DNA of 64,000 nucleotides, from the NCBI RefSeq assembly GCF_012427845.1, contig NZ_CP038498.1, positions 2,728,001 through 2,792,000 of the forward strand, in the 5' to 3' direction. The notes under the pieces were generated by a model. The model was not told the origin of the DNA. It saw nothing but the letters and a program-made list of their open reading frames with translations, and did not search any database. Position 1 is the first letter of the stretch; every line of letters starts with the position of its first letter. This DNA comes from Pectobacterium punjabense (GTDB taxonomy: Bacteria > Pseudomonadota > Gammaproteobacteria > Enterobacterales > Enterobacteriaceae). Position numbers and translations under genes: made by a program. Below are positions 29,828 through 39,139 of the stretch, piece by piece.

Positions 29828-30460
29828 CTACTGCCCGCGAGTTTCCAGATACAGCACCGTGGCAGCAACACGGGAACGTACGTTGAGTTTGCGCAGCATG
29901 TTGCGGATATGCACTTTTACCGTCTCTTCTGAGATATACAGCACCGCGGCGATTTGCTTGTTGGATAGCCCCGATGCCACTTCCTGAAGCACATCCAGTT
30001 CACGCTCCGTCAATACGGTAAAAGGTGACGGCGTTTCTTTTATGGCGATACGGTGGCGCAACACGTCACGCACCTGTTCACTAAATGCATCACTGCTACG
30101 GATGGAATCCAATAAATGTTCCGGGGCGCTGTCTTTAAGCAGGTAACCATCAGCACCCGCGTCCATCAGCGCATAAATATCGCTCGGCGCATCCGAAACC
30201 GTCAGCACAATCACACGAGCGCAGATCCCATCACGCCGCAGCGCGTGCAGCGTATCCAACCCGCTTAATCCTTTCATGTTGAGATCGAGCAAGATGATAT
30301 CGGGAGAATCCCGATTCGCGAGGCTCAGCGCCTCCATACCATTGCTGGCTTCCCCAATCACGTTAAAGATGGCATCCGTTGCCAGTAACTGACGAATTCC
30401 CCGACGCATAAGCGGATGATCGTCGACGATCAACACGCGATAAGATGGTTTTTCTGACAT
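29828..30460 (-). CDS. narP: NarP, nitrate/nitrite response regulator
   Basis: Two-component regulator of 210 residues: receiver domain with IVDDHPLMRRG (acidic pocket), phosphoacceptor Asp in DIILLDLNMKG near residue 56, LTVSDA and lysine in GYLLKDS; LuxR-type helix-turn-helix at the end (TERELDVLQEVASGLSNKQI). The match to E. coli NarP (HPLMRRG, RRDG, LTVSDA) is better than to NarL. The start at 30460 (MSEKPSYRVL) gives homologue length; the frame extends four codons upstream. It follows narQ after an ERIC remnant. Confidence 0.9.
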   Translation of the reverse strand: MSEKPSYRVLIVDDHPLMRRGIRQLLATDAIFNVIGEASNGMEALSLANRDSPDIILLDLNMKGLSGLDTLHALRRDGICARVIVLTVSDAPSDIYALMDAGADGYLLKDSAPEHLLDSIRSSDAFSEQVRDVLRHRIAIKETPSPFTVLTERELDVLQEVASGLSNKQIAAVLYISEETVKVHIRNMLRKLNVRSRVAATVLYLETRGQ

Positions 30461-30508
30461 GCCCAGCCCCAATGTAATATAGATCTATTATTTTTTATTT
30501 ATGATTTA

Positions 30509-30559
30509 TCCCTGTTATCTTTCAAGCGGCATGTGCACAGCTCGAATTATTCAGGGTAG
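30509..30559. repeat. ERIC element with large internal deletion
   Basis: Only the two ends of an ERIC remain, ATCCCTGTTATCTTTCAAGC and GCTCGAATTATTCAGGGTA, about 51 bases in place of 125. It lies in the narQ-narP gap, and its end supplies the last codons and stop of narQ. Confidence 0.7.
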
Positions 30560-32265
30560 AGATTATTCGTATTGTCGCGTTCACGCGCTGTGGTCGGCGT
30601 CGAAAAACGGACGCTAACCTGCGTTCCTCCTTCAGGATGGCGACCAATAGATAACCGGCCACCTAAGCGTTCGGCGCGTTCCTGCATAATATTTAAACCG
30701 TAATGCCCAGCGGGTTCCTCTTGATTGACAATGCCGCAGCCGTCATCACGAATATCGACACAATGGCTGCCGTCGGGCTGCGTACGACAGTTGACGGTAA
30801 TTGCCGCCGCCTGCGCATGTTTAATCGCGTTCAGTACCGCTTCACGAATGATTTGCAGCAGGTGAACCTGCTGTGATGCATCCAGAGCCTGCGTAGGGAT
30901 ACGGCAATCGATATGAATCGTCGCCTGAGTCTGCGCTCTTAGCGGTTCAATCATTTCCTGCATCGCCGCAGGCAAATCAGCCTGTTGCAGCGTCAGCCGG
31001 AACGTTCCCAGCAACTCTCTCAGTTGGCGGTAAGCATCGCTCAACGCCTGTTCAAAATCGGTGATGATCTGCCGAGCCTGCGCATTTTCTTCCGCGACCG
31101 CACGCTTTAATAACGTCATCTGGATATTCAAGTAAGACAGCACCTGGGCCAGTGAGTCGTGCAGTTCACGCGCAATGGTGGCACGTTCTTCCATCAGTAA
31201 CAGCTGCTGGTAGTGCTTCTGCGCCTGATTAAAATAGAGGCCGCGCCCCAGCATATTGGCGACGCTTTCCATCAACTGTGCCGACGGCTGCCGCGTTGAT
31301 GCCTGCCACCGTAACTGCCCAAATTCAACTTCTTGCAAACGGATGGGTAACGCCTGCCACGCAATCTGCGCGTCCGATTGCCCCTCACATAACAGCCAGT
31401 TCTCCCCTACCCGCATTTCCAGGCAGCCGACCGTTTCATAGCGACGAACAATTTGCAAAATCTGCTGAAAGCAATGCCTGTCGATCGTACTAACATTCAT
31501 CGCCTGAGAACAGTTGTACAGCACCTTCAACATGCGGTTCACTTCCTGCAAACGCAGCGTTTTCTGCCGTACCTTGTCTTCCAAAGAGCGATAGAGCTTT
31601 TGCAATTCGTCAGTCATGCTGCTGAAGGTTTGCGCCAGTAATCCCAATTCGTTAGGTAGATTGATATCCAGCCGCGAATGGGTAAAACGTCCTTTCTCAA
31701 TGGATGCACAGGCCGCCATCAGCTTATTCAACGGCACAACCACCTGACGACGAATACGGCGCAGCGTAAAGAAGATCAGTATATAGATAGTGATCGAACC
31801 AATTATTGATGTCACAACCACTATCATCATCTTGCGCTCGGAATAATGTTGCAACGCCAGCACAAAGAGATCGATCTGCGTGACATAGCGAACAATATTG
31901 TCCTGATACCACCCTCTATCCCCTGCGCTCAGGCGCTCATCCATCATTTTCCAGCTCTGTAACAGCGCGGTATAGCGATCGTGGACATCACGCGGCACAT
32001 ACCAGCGATCCAACAGGTGAAAAACCGGGGAATCCAGCGTTTGTGCATAGAGGTGACGATGCGATTCCAACGCCGCGCGGTCGCCCTGTAGGTCATATCC
32101 CATGCGATAGCTTTGCATACGCATGGAACCAGCAACGTTGATCGCTTCTGCATCACGTAAACCGCTGGCTAACGTCAGCAGCGCAATGCCCGTCGTCAGG
32201 AATGAGAGCAGCGCGATATAAAAAAAGGCGCGAGCCAGACTGGTAGAAACAGGACGTTTGACCAT
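30547..32265 (-). CDS. narQ: NarQ, nitrate/nitrite sensor histidine kinase
   Basis: Inner-membrane kinase of 572 residues. Order: TM1 (about 14-36), periplasmic helical sensor with the P-box (AGSMRMQSYRMGYDLQ, residues about 45-60, arginine nitrate ligand), TM2 (about 148-170), HAMP, signalling helix, GAF-like region, then dimerisation/phosphoacceptor helix ERATIARELHDSLAQVLSYL and the HATPase domain (IREAVLNAIKHA, GHYGLNIMQERAERLGG). The start at 32265 (MVKRPVS) matches E. coli NarQ; the open frame continues upstream only through an ERIC. It partners narP and controls nap and nrf. Confidence 0.93.
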   Translation of the reverse strand: MVKRPVSTSLARAFFYIALLSFLTTGIALLTLASGLRDAEAINVAGSMRMQSYRMGYDLQGDRAALESHRHLYAQTLDSPVFHLLDRWYVPRDVHDRYTALLQSWKMMDERLSAGDRGWYQDNIVRYVTQIDLFVLALQHYSERKMMIVVVTSIIGSITIYILIFFTLRRIRRQVVVPLNKLMAACASIEKGRFTHSRLDINLPNELGLLAQTFSSMTDELQKLYRSLEDKVRQKTLRLQEVNRMLKVLYNCSQAMNVSTIDRHCFQQILQIVRRYETVGCLEMRVGENWLLCEGQSDAQIAWQALPIRLQEVEFGQLRWQASTRQPSAQLMESVANMLGRGLYFNQAQKHYQQLLLMEERATIARELHDSLAQVLSYLNIQMTLLKRAVAEENAQARQIITDFEQALSDAYRQLRELLGTFRLTLQQADLPAAMQEMIEPLRAQTQATIHIDCRIPTQALDASQQVHLLQIIREAVLNAIKHAQAAAITVNCRTQPDGSHCVDIRDDGCGIVNQEEPAGHYGLNIMQERAERLGGRLSIGRHPEGGTQVSVRFSTPTTARERDNTNNLYPE

Positions 32266-32300
32266 CACAACAAGCAATCCTCTTTGGCAATACAAACTCG

Positions 32301-32425
<125 letters not shown>

Positions 32426-32484
32426 CCACTATTACGATCCCCGCGAGCTCAGGCAAGCCGATAAGGCACGAATCCTACATAAGC

Positions 32485-32561
32485 TTGATCCGGCACCCCC
32501 ATTTACCTCTAAAGGGTGATTATCGCATACAGCCTAGGGGGCATAGTGTAACCCCTATAAA
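32485..32561 (+). promoter_or_regulatory. nap control region: FNR-like and NarP sites
   Basis: TTGATCCGGCACCC (32485-32498) has an intact FNR left half and a poor right half. TACCTCT-AA-AGGGTGA (32504-32519) resembles the 7-2-7 NarP/NarL pair. The two centres are exactly 20 bp apart, the spacing of the FNR (-64.5) and NarP (-44.5) sites of the E. coli nap promoter. Candidate -10 boxes are CATAGT at 32542 and TATAAA at 32556; a start near 32555 would fit. Confidence 0.5.
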
Positions 32562-32614
32562 AACAACGTGTTTTTTATTGGATATTTTATCGAGTGCCAG
32601 AGCGACAAACTGCC

Positions 32615-33151
32615 ATGACTAATCTCTCCCGACGTTCCTTACTGACCGGTGGCCTACAGCGGGCAGATAACGCGCTGCGTCCGCCGTGGAGTGGCGTTGA
32701 AAGCCATTTTCTGAGCCAGTGCACGCGTTGTAACGCCTGTGTTGAGGCCTGCGGAACGCGGATCATTCAGCGTGGTTCGGGGGGCTTTCCCACCATCGAT
32801 TTTCAGCGCGGCGAATGCACGTTCTGCTACGACTGTGCTCGCGCGTGTCCACAAGCGCTGTTCGCGGAGAGTCACAACACACCGTGGGAATATCACCTGA
32901 CGGTTCAGGATGCCTGTTTATCGCTACACCAGGTGGAATGTCGCAGCTGTCAGGATGCCTGTGAAACCGGTGCGATACGGTTTCGCCCCACCATCGGGCG
33001 CGTTGCTGCACCGTCGATCGAGGATGACGCCTGTACCACCTGTGGCGCCTGCATCTCAGGGTGCCCCGTCGGTGCCATGTCGATGAAAAAAATAACAGCG
33101 GGGCATCACACCGCGCCAGCGCGTCTCACGACGCAACAGGAAAACCGATGA
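32615..33151 (+). CDS. napF: NapF, ferredoxin-type accessory protein
   Basis: Cytoplasmic iron-sulphur protein thought to help mature or insert the cofactor of NapA before export. Three [4Fe-4S] clusters are visible: CTRCNACVEACG near residue 37, CTFCYDCARACP near 70 and CTTCGACISGCP near 140, plus CRSCQDAC. An SRRSLLTGG motif at the N-terminus is typical of NapF, which is not exported. I choose the ATG at 32615 (178 residues); a GTG at 32594 is also open. It overlaps napD by the ATGA arrangement. Confidence 0.9.
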   Translation: MTNLSRRSLLTGGLQRADNALRPPWSGVESHFLSQCTRCNACVEACGTRIIQRGSGGFPTIDFQRGECTFCYDCARACPQALFAESHNTPWEYHLTVQDACLSLHQVECRSCQDACETGAIRFRPTIGRVAAPSIEDDACTTCGACISGCPVGAMSMKKITAGHHTAPARLTTQQENR

Positions 33152-33591
33152 ACACAGTCTGGCATGTTTGCAGTGTAGTGGTACACGTCAACACAGAGCG
33201 TATGGCCGCAGTGAACGACGCATTGGAAAAATTACCCAATGTGGACGTTGCCGCCAGCGATAGTGATACCGGAAAAATGGCCGTAGTGCTGGAGTCAGAT
33301 TCAGAAGACACGCTATTAAAACACATAGCGTCAATACGCGAACTTGCGGGCGTATTGGCGGTTTCGCTGGTTTATCACCAGCTTGATGAACCGTCTTTGA
33401 TGAACAATCTTTTGCTTTCGATGAACAACCTCTTGATCAACAAGCTCAGGGTGAGGAAATACCATGAAACTCAGTCGACGACACTTTATGAAGGCGAACG
33501 CGGTTGCTGCGGCCGCTGCGGTCGCAGGCATCACCATTCCTATCGCGGTTCGCGCCGCGACCGAGCAATCGGACGCTATTCACTGGGATAA
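33148..33591 (+). CDS. napD: NapD, Tat proofreading chaperone for NapA (extended 3' end)
   Basis: Cytoplasmic chaperone that binds the NapA twin-arginine signal until the enzyme is assembled. Residues 1-79 match E. coli NapD ([22 protein letters not shown]). Beyond residue about 83 the frame runs 68 codons further and overlaps napA by 128 bases, whereas NapD is normally about 87 residues. In the -1 frame the same DNA codes for a natural-looking tail ending QAQGEEIP with a stop overlapping the napA start (33465-33467). A one-base loss in the T run at 33396-33398 would explain this. The folded core is intact, so function may persist. Confidence 0.88.
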   Translation: MNTVWHVCSVVVHVNTERMAAVNDALEKLPNVDVAASDSDTGKMAVVLESDSEDTLLKHIASIRELAGVLAVSLVYHQLDEPSLMNNLLLSMNNLLINKLRVRKYHETQSTTLYEGERGCCGRCGRRHHHSYRGSRRDRAIGRYSLG

Positions 33592-35950
33592 AGCGCCCTG
33601 CCGCTTCTGTGGCGTAGGGTGCGGTGTGCTGGTCGGGACACAAAATGGGCGCATTGTCGCCAGCCAGGGCGATCCCGAAGCGCCGGTTAACCGCGGACTA
33701 AACTGTATCAAAGGCTATTTCCTGCCTAAAATCATGTACGGGCAGGATCGCCTGACCCAGCCTTTGCTGCGTATGCGTGATGGTAAATTCGATAAAGAAG
33801 GCGAATTTACTCCGATCTCTTGGGACAACGCCTTTGACATTATGGCGGAAAAATTCAAAACCGCGCTGAAGGAGAAAGGTCCGAACGCGATAGGCATGTT
33901 CGGCTCTGGGCAATCGACGATTTGGGAAGGTTATGCCTCTGCCAAACTGTTCAAAGCGGGCTTCCGTTCCAACAATATCGACCCGAACGCGCGCCACTGT
34001 ATGGCATCGGCGGTGGTGGGCTTTATGCGCACCTTCGGTATGGATGAGCCCATGGGCTGCTACGACGATATCGAGCAGACCGATGCGTTTGTGCTGTGGG
34101 GCTCCAACATGGCGGAGATGCACCCGATTCTCTGGTCACGTATTACCGACCGCCGCCTGTCGAACAACAACGTCACGGTCGCCGTACTGTCTACCTATCA
34201 ACACCGCAGTTTTGAGCTGGCGGATAACGGTATGGTGTTTACGCCGCAAACCGATCTGGCCATTCTCAACTACATCGCCAACTACATTATTCAAAACAAT
34301 GCGGTAAACGAGGCGTTCTTTACCCGCCACGTGAACCTACGCAGAGGCGTGACCGATATCGGTTACGGGCTGCGTCCGACGCATCCGTTGGAAAAAGCGG
34401 CGAAAAATCCCGGTTCCGATGCGTCCGAACCGATGAGTTTTGAAGAATACAAAGCCTTTGTCGCAGACTATACGCTGGAAAAAACAGTCGCGATCAGCGG
34501 CGTTCCTGCTGACCAGTTGGAAGCGTTGGCAAAACTCTATGCCGATCCGAAGAAGAAAGTGATCTCCTACTGGACGATGGGCTTTAACCAGCACACGCGC
34601 GGCGTCTGGGCGAACAATCTGGTTTATAACATCCACCTGTTGACCGGCAAGATCTCTCAGCCGGGCTGTGGGCCGTTCTCGTTGACCGGTCAACCTTCTG
34701 CCTGCGGCACCGCGCGTGAGGTCGGCACCTTTGCCCACCGCCTGCCAGCCGACATGGTGGTCACCAACGAGAAACACCGCGCGATAGCGGAAAAACTGTG
34801 GCAATTACCGACAGGCACGATCCCTGAGAAAATTGGTCTGCACGCCGTCGCACAAGATCGGGCGCTGAAAGACGGTACGCTGAATGCCTACTGGGTGATG
34901 TGTAACAACAACATGCAGGCAGGCCCGAACATCAATCAGGAACGTATGCCGGGCTGGCGCGATCCGCGTAACTTCATCGTGGTTTCTGACCCCTATCCGA
35001 CCGTCAGTGCGCTGGCAGCCGACCTGATTTTGCCTACCGCGATGTGGGTGGAAAAAGAGGGAGCCTATGGCAACGCCGAACGTCGGACGCAGTTCTGGCG
35101 TCAGCAGGTTAAAGCGCCGGGTGAGTCAAAATCGGATCTGTGGCAGGTCGTGAGCTTTGCCAAGCGCTTCGCCGTAGAGGAAGTATGGCCGGAAGAATTG
35201 CTGGCGCAGAAACCCGCCTATCGCGGCAAGACGCTCTACGACGTGCTGTTTGCGAACGATGTCACCACGCGCTTCCCGCTTAGTGAATTAGCGGAAAATC
35301 AGTTGAACGATGAATCGCGCGAATTTGGTTTTTATTTGCAAAAAGGCCTGTTTGAAGAATATGCCGCGTTTGGCCGTGGACACGGCCACGACTTGGCGCC
35401 GTTCGATGCCTATCACAAGGTTCGCGGGCTACGCTGGCCGGTGGTTGACGGTAAGGAAACGCAGTGGCGCTATAGCGAAGGACACGATCCTTACGTGAAA
35501 GCAGGAGAAGCCTACCGTTTTTACGGTAAGCCAGATGGCAAGGCGGTGATTTTCGCGCTGCCGTACGAACCTGCCGCCGAAGCGCCAAATGAAGAGTACG
35601 ATCTCTGGCTCTCCACTGGCCGCGTATTGGAGCACTGGCACACTGGCAGCATGACGCGTCGCGTACCGGAACTGCACCGCGCCTTTCCCGAAGCCGTGCT
35701 GTTTATTCACCCGCAGGATGCCAAAGCGCGCGATCTGCGTCGCGGTGAAAAAGTCCGCATTATCTCGCGCCGTGGTGAAGTCGTTTCCGTTGTTGAAACG
35801 CGTGGCCGCAACAAACCGCCGCGCGGATTGGTGTATATGCCGTTCTTCGACGCCGCGCAGATGACCAACGTTCTGACGCTGGATGCCACCGATCCGCTGT
35901 CGAAAGAAACGGACTTTAAGAAATGCGCCGTCAAGCTGGCTAAGGTGTAG
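33464..35950 (+). CDS. napA: NapA, periplasmic nitrate reductase catalytic subunit
   Basis: Molybdenum enzyme (bis-MGD and one [4Fe-4S]) that reduces nitrate to nitrite in the periplasm, taking electrons from NapB/NapC. The 828 residues start with a twin-arginine signal (SRRHFMK, cleavage near AVRAA at 31). The cluster motif [13 protein letters not shown] begins at residue 46 with the fourth Cys in RGLNCIKGY, and the Mo-ligand Cys is in ARHCMASAV near 180. SD GGTGAGG precedes the ATG. Full family length. Confidence 0.97.
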   Translation: MKLSRRHFMKANAVAAAAAVAGITIPIAVRAATEQSDAIHWDKAPCRFCGVGCGVLVGTQNGRIVASQGDPEAPVNRGLNCIKGYFLPKIMYGQDRLTQPLLRMRDGKFDKEGEFTPISWDNAFDIMAEKFKTALKEKGPNAIGMFGSGQSTIWEGYASAKLFKAGFRSNNIDPNARHCMASAVVGFMRTFGMDEPMGCYDDIEQTDAFVLWGSNMAEMHPILWSRITDRRLSNNNVTVAVLSTYQHRSFELADNGMVFTPQTDLAILNYIANYIIQNNAVNEAFFTRHVNLRRGVTDIGYGLRPTHPLEKAAKNPGSDASEPMSFEEYKAFVADYTLEKTVAISGVPADQLEALAKLYADPKKKVISYWTMGFNQHTRGVWANNLVYNIHLLTGKISQPGCGPFSLTGQPSACGTAREVGTFAHRLPADMVVTNEKHRAIAEKLWQLPTGTIPEKIGLHAVAQDRALKDGTLNAYWVMCNNNMQAGPNINQERMPGWRDPRNFIVVSDPYPTVSALAADLILPTAMWVEKEGAYGNAERRTQFWRQQVKAPGESKSDLWQVVSFAKRFAVEEVWPEELLAQKPAYRGKTLYDVLFANDVTTRFPLSELAENQLNDESREFGFYLQKGLFEEYAAFGRGHGHDLAPFDAYHKVRGLRWPVVDGKETQWRYSEGHDPYVKAGEAYRFYGKPDGKAVIFALPYEPAAEAPNEEYDLWLSTGRVLEHWHTGSMTRRVPELHRAFPEAVLFIHPQDAKARDLRRGEKVRIISRRGEVVSVVETRGRNKPPRGLVYMPFFDAAQMTNVLTLDATDPLSKETDFKKCAVKLAKV

Positions 35951-35955
35951 AAAAC

Positions 35956-36648
35956 ATGGCACGCCCGGAGAATTCACCACCCGCTCGCCGTCGTTTTCTG
36001 CGTGACGCTGTTCGTGCCGTAGCGGGTTTATCCGCAGCGGTGACGATACTCGGCATTCAGCAGCGACGCGCTCAGGCTGACGTACTCCGGCTGCGGCCGC
36101 CGGGTGCGCTGCCTGAAGCGGCGTTTTCCGGTGCCTGCATCCGCTGTGGGCAATGTGTTCAGGTCTGCCCCTACGATACGCTGAAGCTGGCGACGCTGGT
36201 CTCCGGCCCCGCCGCCGGTAGCCCTTACTTTGTCGCTCGCGATATCCCGTGTGAGATGTGCGAGGACATTCCCTGCGTCGTCGCCTGCCCCAGCGGTGCG
36301 TTACAGCCACTGGATACTATCGATGATGCCCGCATGGGATTGGCGGTGTTGTTAGATCAGGAAAACTGCCTGAACTATCAGGGGTTACGCTGCGATGTGT
36401 GTTATCGCGTCTGCCCTCTCATCGACAGCGCCATCACACTGGAACCAGAGCGCAATGCCCGAACCGGAAAACATGCCCGTTTTCTACCCACGGTACATAG
36501 CAATATCTGTACCGGTTGTGGAAAGTGTGAAAAGGCCTGCGTGCTGGAACAACCTGCGATAAAGGTCTTGCCGCGTGCGTTGGCAAAAGGCGAACTCGGA
36601 CACCATTACCGTTTCAGTTGGCTGGAGGCACGCGATGGCAAATCGTAA
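35956..36648 (+). CDS. napG: NapG, ferredoxin-type quinol dehydrogenase component
   Basis: Exported Fe-S protein that with NapH passes electrons from ubiquinol to the Nap system. The 230 residues have an N-terminal twin-arginine signal ([15 protein letters not shown]) and four [4Fe-4S] binding motifs: [35 protein letters not shown] and [11 protein letters not shown]. It lies 5 bases after napA and overlaps napH by 14 bases. Confidence 0.94.
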   Translation: MARPENSPPARRRFLRDAVRAVAGLSAAVTILGIQQRRAQADVLRLRPPGALPEAAFSGACIRCGQCVQVCPYDTLKLATLVSGPAAGSPYFVARDIPCEMCEDIPCVVACPSGALQPLDTIDDARMGLAVLLDQENCLNYQGLRCDVCYRVCPLIDSAITLEPERNARTGKHARFLPTVHSNICTGCGKCEKACVLEQPAIKVLPRALAKGELGHHYRFSWLEARDGKS

Positions 36649-37498
36649 GCAAGACGCCGGACAAGAAGCTCGGGCGAAAAAAGGCTGGTGGCGCAGCCAT
36701 CAATGGCTGGTACTGCGCCGCCTGATCCAATCTCTTGTGCTGCTCATGTTCCTCAGTGGCCCGCTGTTAGGGTTCTGGATTTTGCGCGGTAACTACAGCG
36801 CCAGCCGATTGTTCGATACCGTGCCACTTAGCGATCCGCTAATGGTGCTGCAAAGTCTGGCTAGCGGTCATCTGCCCGCCGCTCTTGCGCTGATCGGGGC
36901 GCTGATTATTGCGCTGAGCTATGCGCTGGCGGGTAAGCGCCTGTTCTGTAGCTGGGTCTGCCCTGTGAATCCACTCACCGATTTAGCCGCCTGGCTACGT
37001 CGTCGTTTCGGCATCACCGCCTCGGCAACACTCCCCCGCCACCTGCGCTACCTGCTGCTGATATTTATTCTGGCAGGGAGTGCACTGACGGGTGGGCTGC
37101 TGTGGGAATGGGTCAACCCCGTCTCACTGGCGGGTCGTGGGCTAATTTTCGGATTTGGTGCGGGTATCTGGCTGCTGCTGGCGCTGTTTCTGTTTGATTT
37201 ATTGGTCGTGGAACACGGCTGGTGCGGGCACCTCTGTCCGACTGGTGCGCTGTATGGTGCGCTTGGTGCGAAAGGCGCACTGGTTGTGGATGCCGCAGAG
37301 CGTGAACGCTGTACGCGCTGCATGGACTGCTTTCATGTCTGTCCAGAGCCGCAGGTGCTGCGCGCGCCCTTGCTCGATAAACACAGTCCGGTACAGATCG
37401 CTGACCGTGACTGCATAACATGCGGACGCTGTATTGATGTCTGCGCTGAAGACGTTTTTAAAATAACCCTTAGATGGAAATCGGGAGCAAAGTCATGA
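36635..37498 (+). CDS. napH: NapH, membrane quinol dehydrogenase component
   Basis: Integral membrane partner of NapG, 287 residues. Four membrane segments, two CxxxCP motifs (CSWVCPVNP near residue 107, CGHLCPTGA near 197) on the cytoplasmic loops, and two C-terminal ferredoxin clusters ([24 protein letters not shown]). Start chosen at the ATG at 36635 behind GGAGG (36624-36628), within napG; the frame is open back to 36575. Overlaps napB by ATGA. Confidence 0.93.
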   Translation: MANRKQDAGQEARAKKGWWRSHQWLVLRRLIQSLVLLMFLSGPLLGFWILRGNYSASRLFDTVPLSDPLMVLQSLASGHLPAALALIGALIIALSYALAGKRLFCSWVCPVNPLTDLAAWLRRRFGITASATLPRHLRYLLLIFILAGSALTGGLLWEWVNPVSLAGRGLIFGFGAGIWLLLALFLFDLLVVEHGWCGHLCPTGALYGALGAKGALVVDAAERERCTRCMDCFHVCPEPQVLRAPLLDKHSPVQIADRDCITCGRCIDVCAEDVFKITLRWKSGAKS

Positions 37499-37932
37499 AA
37501 AGCCTGAGAATGGGATGGTTTCGTTGGATCACCGCCCTAGCGATAATGTGCAGTGCGATAGCCACTGCACAGGTCGATTTAAGCCAATCGCCGGAAGTCG
37601 CCGCGACACAGCCGGGAAATAGCCGAATGCCGAAGCAGCAGGAGCGTATGGCGCTCAACTATGTCAACCAACCGCCGATGATCCCGCATAGCGTGGATGG
37701 TTATCAGGTCACTCCAACTTTTAACCGCTGTTTACAGTGCCACGGCGTAGAGAGCTACCGTTCCACCAGCGCTCCCCGCGTCAGCCCAACCCATTTTGTC
37801 GATAGAGACGGCAAAGTGCTGAGCAATGTGGCGCCTGCACGCCATTTCTGCCTGCAATGCCACGTGCCACAGGCGGATAGTTCGCCGATTACCGGCAACA
37901 CGTTCACCCCTTCTAAAGGCTTTGGACAGTGA
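37495..37932 (+). CDS. napB: NapB, dihaem cytochrome c subunit
   Basis: Periplasmic electron-transfer subunit of nitrate reductase, 145 residues, with Sec signal peptide (cleavage near ATAQV at residue 26). Two haem sites CLQCH (near residues 82 and 122) and additional axial His residues. Start at 37495 overlaps the napH stop. Confidence 0.94.
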   Translation: MKSLRMGWFRWITALAIMCSAIATAQVDLSQSPEVAATQPGNSRMPKQQERMALNYVNQPPMIPHSVDGYQVTPTFNRCLQCHGVESYRSTSAPRVSPTHFVDRDGKVLSNVAPARHFCLQCHVPQADSSPITGNTFTPSKGFGQ

Positions 37933-37940
37933 GGTTTGCT

Positions 37941-38543
37941 ATGAAACAACCAGGAAAAGTAGGACGGTTGTTGCGCCAACTGTGGCAATGGTGGCGCCGC
38001 CCAAGTCGGTTAGCATTGGGAACGCTGCTGATTATCGGCTTCGCAGGCGGTATTTTCTTTCTGGCGACGTCCCAGAAAGGCATGGAAATGAGCAACAGCG
38101 AGGCGTTCTGCATCAGCTGTCATGAAATGCGCAATACCGTTTATCAGGAATATATGGAAACCGCACACTACAGCAACCGCAGCGGCGTGCGCGCCACCTG
38201 CCCGGATTGCCACGTTCCGCATGAATTTGTACCCAAAATGGTACGTAAGATTCAGGCCAGCAAAGAGCTGTATGGCAAAATAATGGGTACCATTGATACG
38301 CCACAAAAGTTCGAAGCACACCGACTGACGATGGCGCAAAGCGAATGGCGGCGCATGAAAAATAACAATTCTCAGGAATGCCGCAACTGCCACAACTTTG
38401 ACTACATGGATTTTTCAGGGCAAAAAACAGTCGCGGCGGAAAAACACAGCGAAGCGATAAAACTCGGCCAAACCTGTATCGATTGCCACAAGGGCATCGC
38501 ACACAAACTGCCGGACATGCACGGCGTCAAAAGCGGGTTATAA
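37941..38543 (+). CDS. napC: NapC, membrane-anchored tetrahaem quinol dehydrogenase
   Basis: NapC/NirT-family cytochrome of 200 residues: one N-terminal membrane anchor (about 20-40) and four haem motifs CISCH, CPDCH, CRNCH and CIDCH. It oxidises quinol and reduces NapB. GAGGT precedes the ATG at 37941. Last gene of napFDAGHBC. Confidence 0.95.
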   Translation: MKQPGKVGRLLRQLWQWWRRPSRLALGTLLIIGFAGGIFFLATSQKGMEMSNSEAFCISCHEMRNTVYQEYMETAHYSNRSGVRATCPDCHVPHEFVPKMVRKIQASKELYGKIMGTIDTPQKFEAHRLTMAQSEWRRMKNNNSQECRNCHNFDYMDFSGQKTVAAEKHSEAIKLGQTCIDCHKGIAHKLPDMHGVKSGL

Positions 38544-38693
38544 CCCGCCCCCTTCTGTAACACTCGGGACGGCGTATGCCGTCCTCAACACAAGCGGAAG
38601 TATCCGTCCCAAAACAACAATGTGCTAGGTTCAGTCTTTTGATTTTATGGGGTTGGCTCGCGTAAAAAAATCGCGCAGAGGTGTACATGACCG

Positions 38694-38942
38694 CCGGATG
38701 AGCGGCATGGACGCCGCGAAAGCCTGCGCCGCGTCGGACAAAAACGTCAACGACGTTTTTGAACAGCACTTGTGCTGGCCAGTAGGGCGAGTCCCGTTTA
38801 TGGGACGAGTATTCGCGTCGCAGGCGGTCCGAACAGCGGGCGTGAACACCGAAGGCACCGCGCAGCGGCGCGATTTACCGCGAAAAGCCAGGGGTCGCGG
38901 GGCGACGGCAATTGAGCCGCCCCGCGTCGGGCGCGTGCTGCA
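38694..38942. repeat. GC-rich dispersed repeat, copy A
   Basis: About 250 bases whose reverse complement aligns with copy B at 46014-46221: blocks shared nearly exactly include CAGCACGCGCCCGACGC, GCGCCGCTGCGCGGTGC, GGCCAGCACAAGTGCTGTTC, AAAAACGTC..GACGTTTTTG and the closing GCTCATCC. Copy A has about 40 extra bases. It contains many short inverted repeats. The two copies are inverted and bracket ccmABCDEFGHI. The 596-base gap 38544-39139 holds no supportable gene apart from this repeat and the palindromic terminator. Confidence 0.85.
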
Positions 38943-39083
38943 ACGGTTGCAGAAAAAACCGTAGGTAATGCGCACGAAACCTTCACACGACTGACTGAAA
39001 CGACTGAGATTCCAAATCTATGCCTGTGATGAACCGTAAGCGTTTGAACGGAAACACTACGTTTGGAAGAGATAACTTGTAGG

Positions 39084-39117
39084 ATAACAAAAGGGCGATA
39101 TATCGCCCTTTTGTTAT
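39084..39117. terminator. 34-bp perfect palindrome ending the ccm operon
   Basis: ATAACAAAAGGGCGATA followed at once by its exact reverse complement TATCGCCCTTTTGTTAT. As RNA it gives a GGGCGA stem with A and U runs at both ends, an ideal bidirectional terminator, 23 bases past the end of ccmI. Confidence 0.85.
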
Positions 39118-39139
39118 TGATGATGAAGATAAAAAGGAT

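Noticed and set aside
35429..36310. 293-codon antisense ORF across napA and napG
   Set aside because: Shadow of two well-supported genes in GC-rich DNA; low-complexity Arg/His-rich product.
38647..38964. 105-codon ORF and overlapping antisense ORFs
   Set aside because: They lie wholly in the dispersed GC-rich repeat and run across its inverted repeats; no ribosome site and no protein-like pattern.
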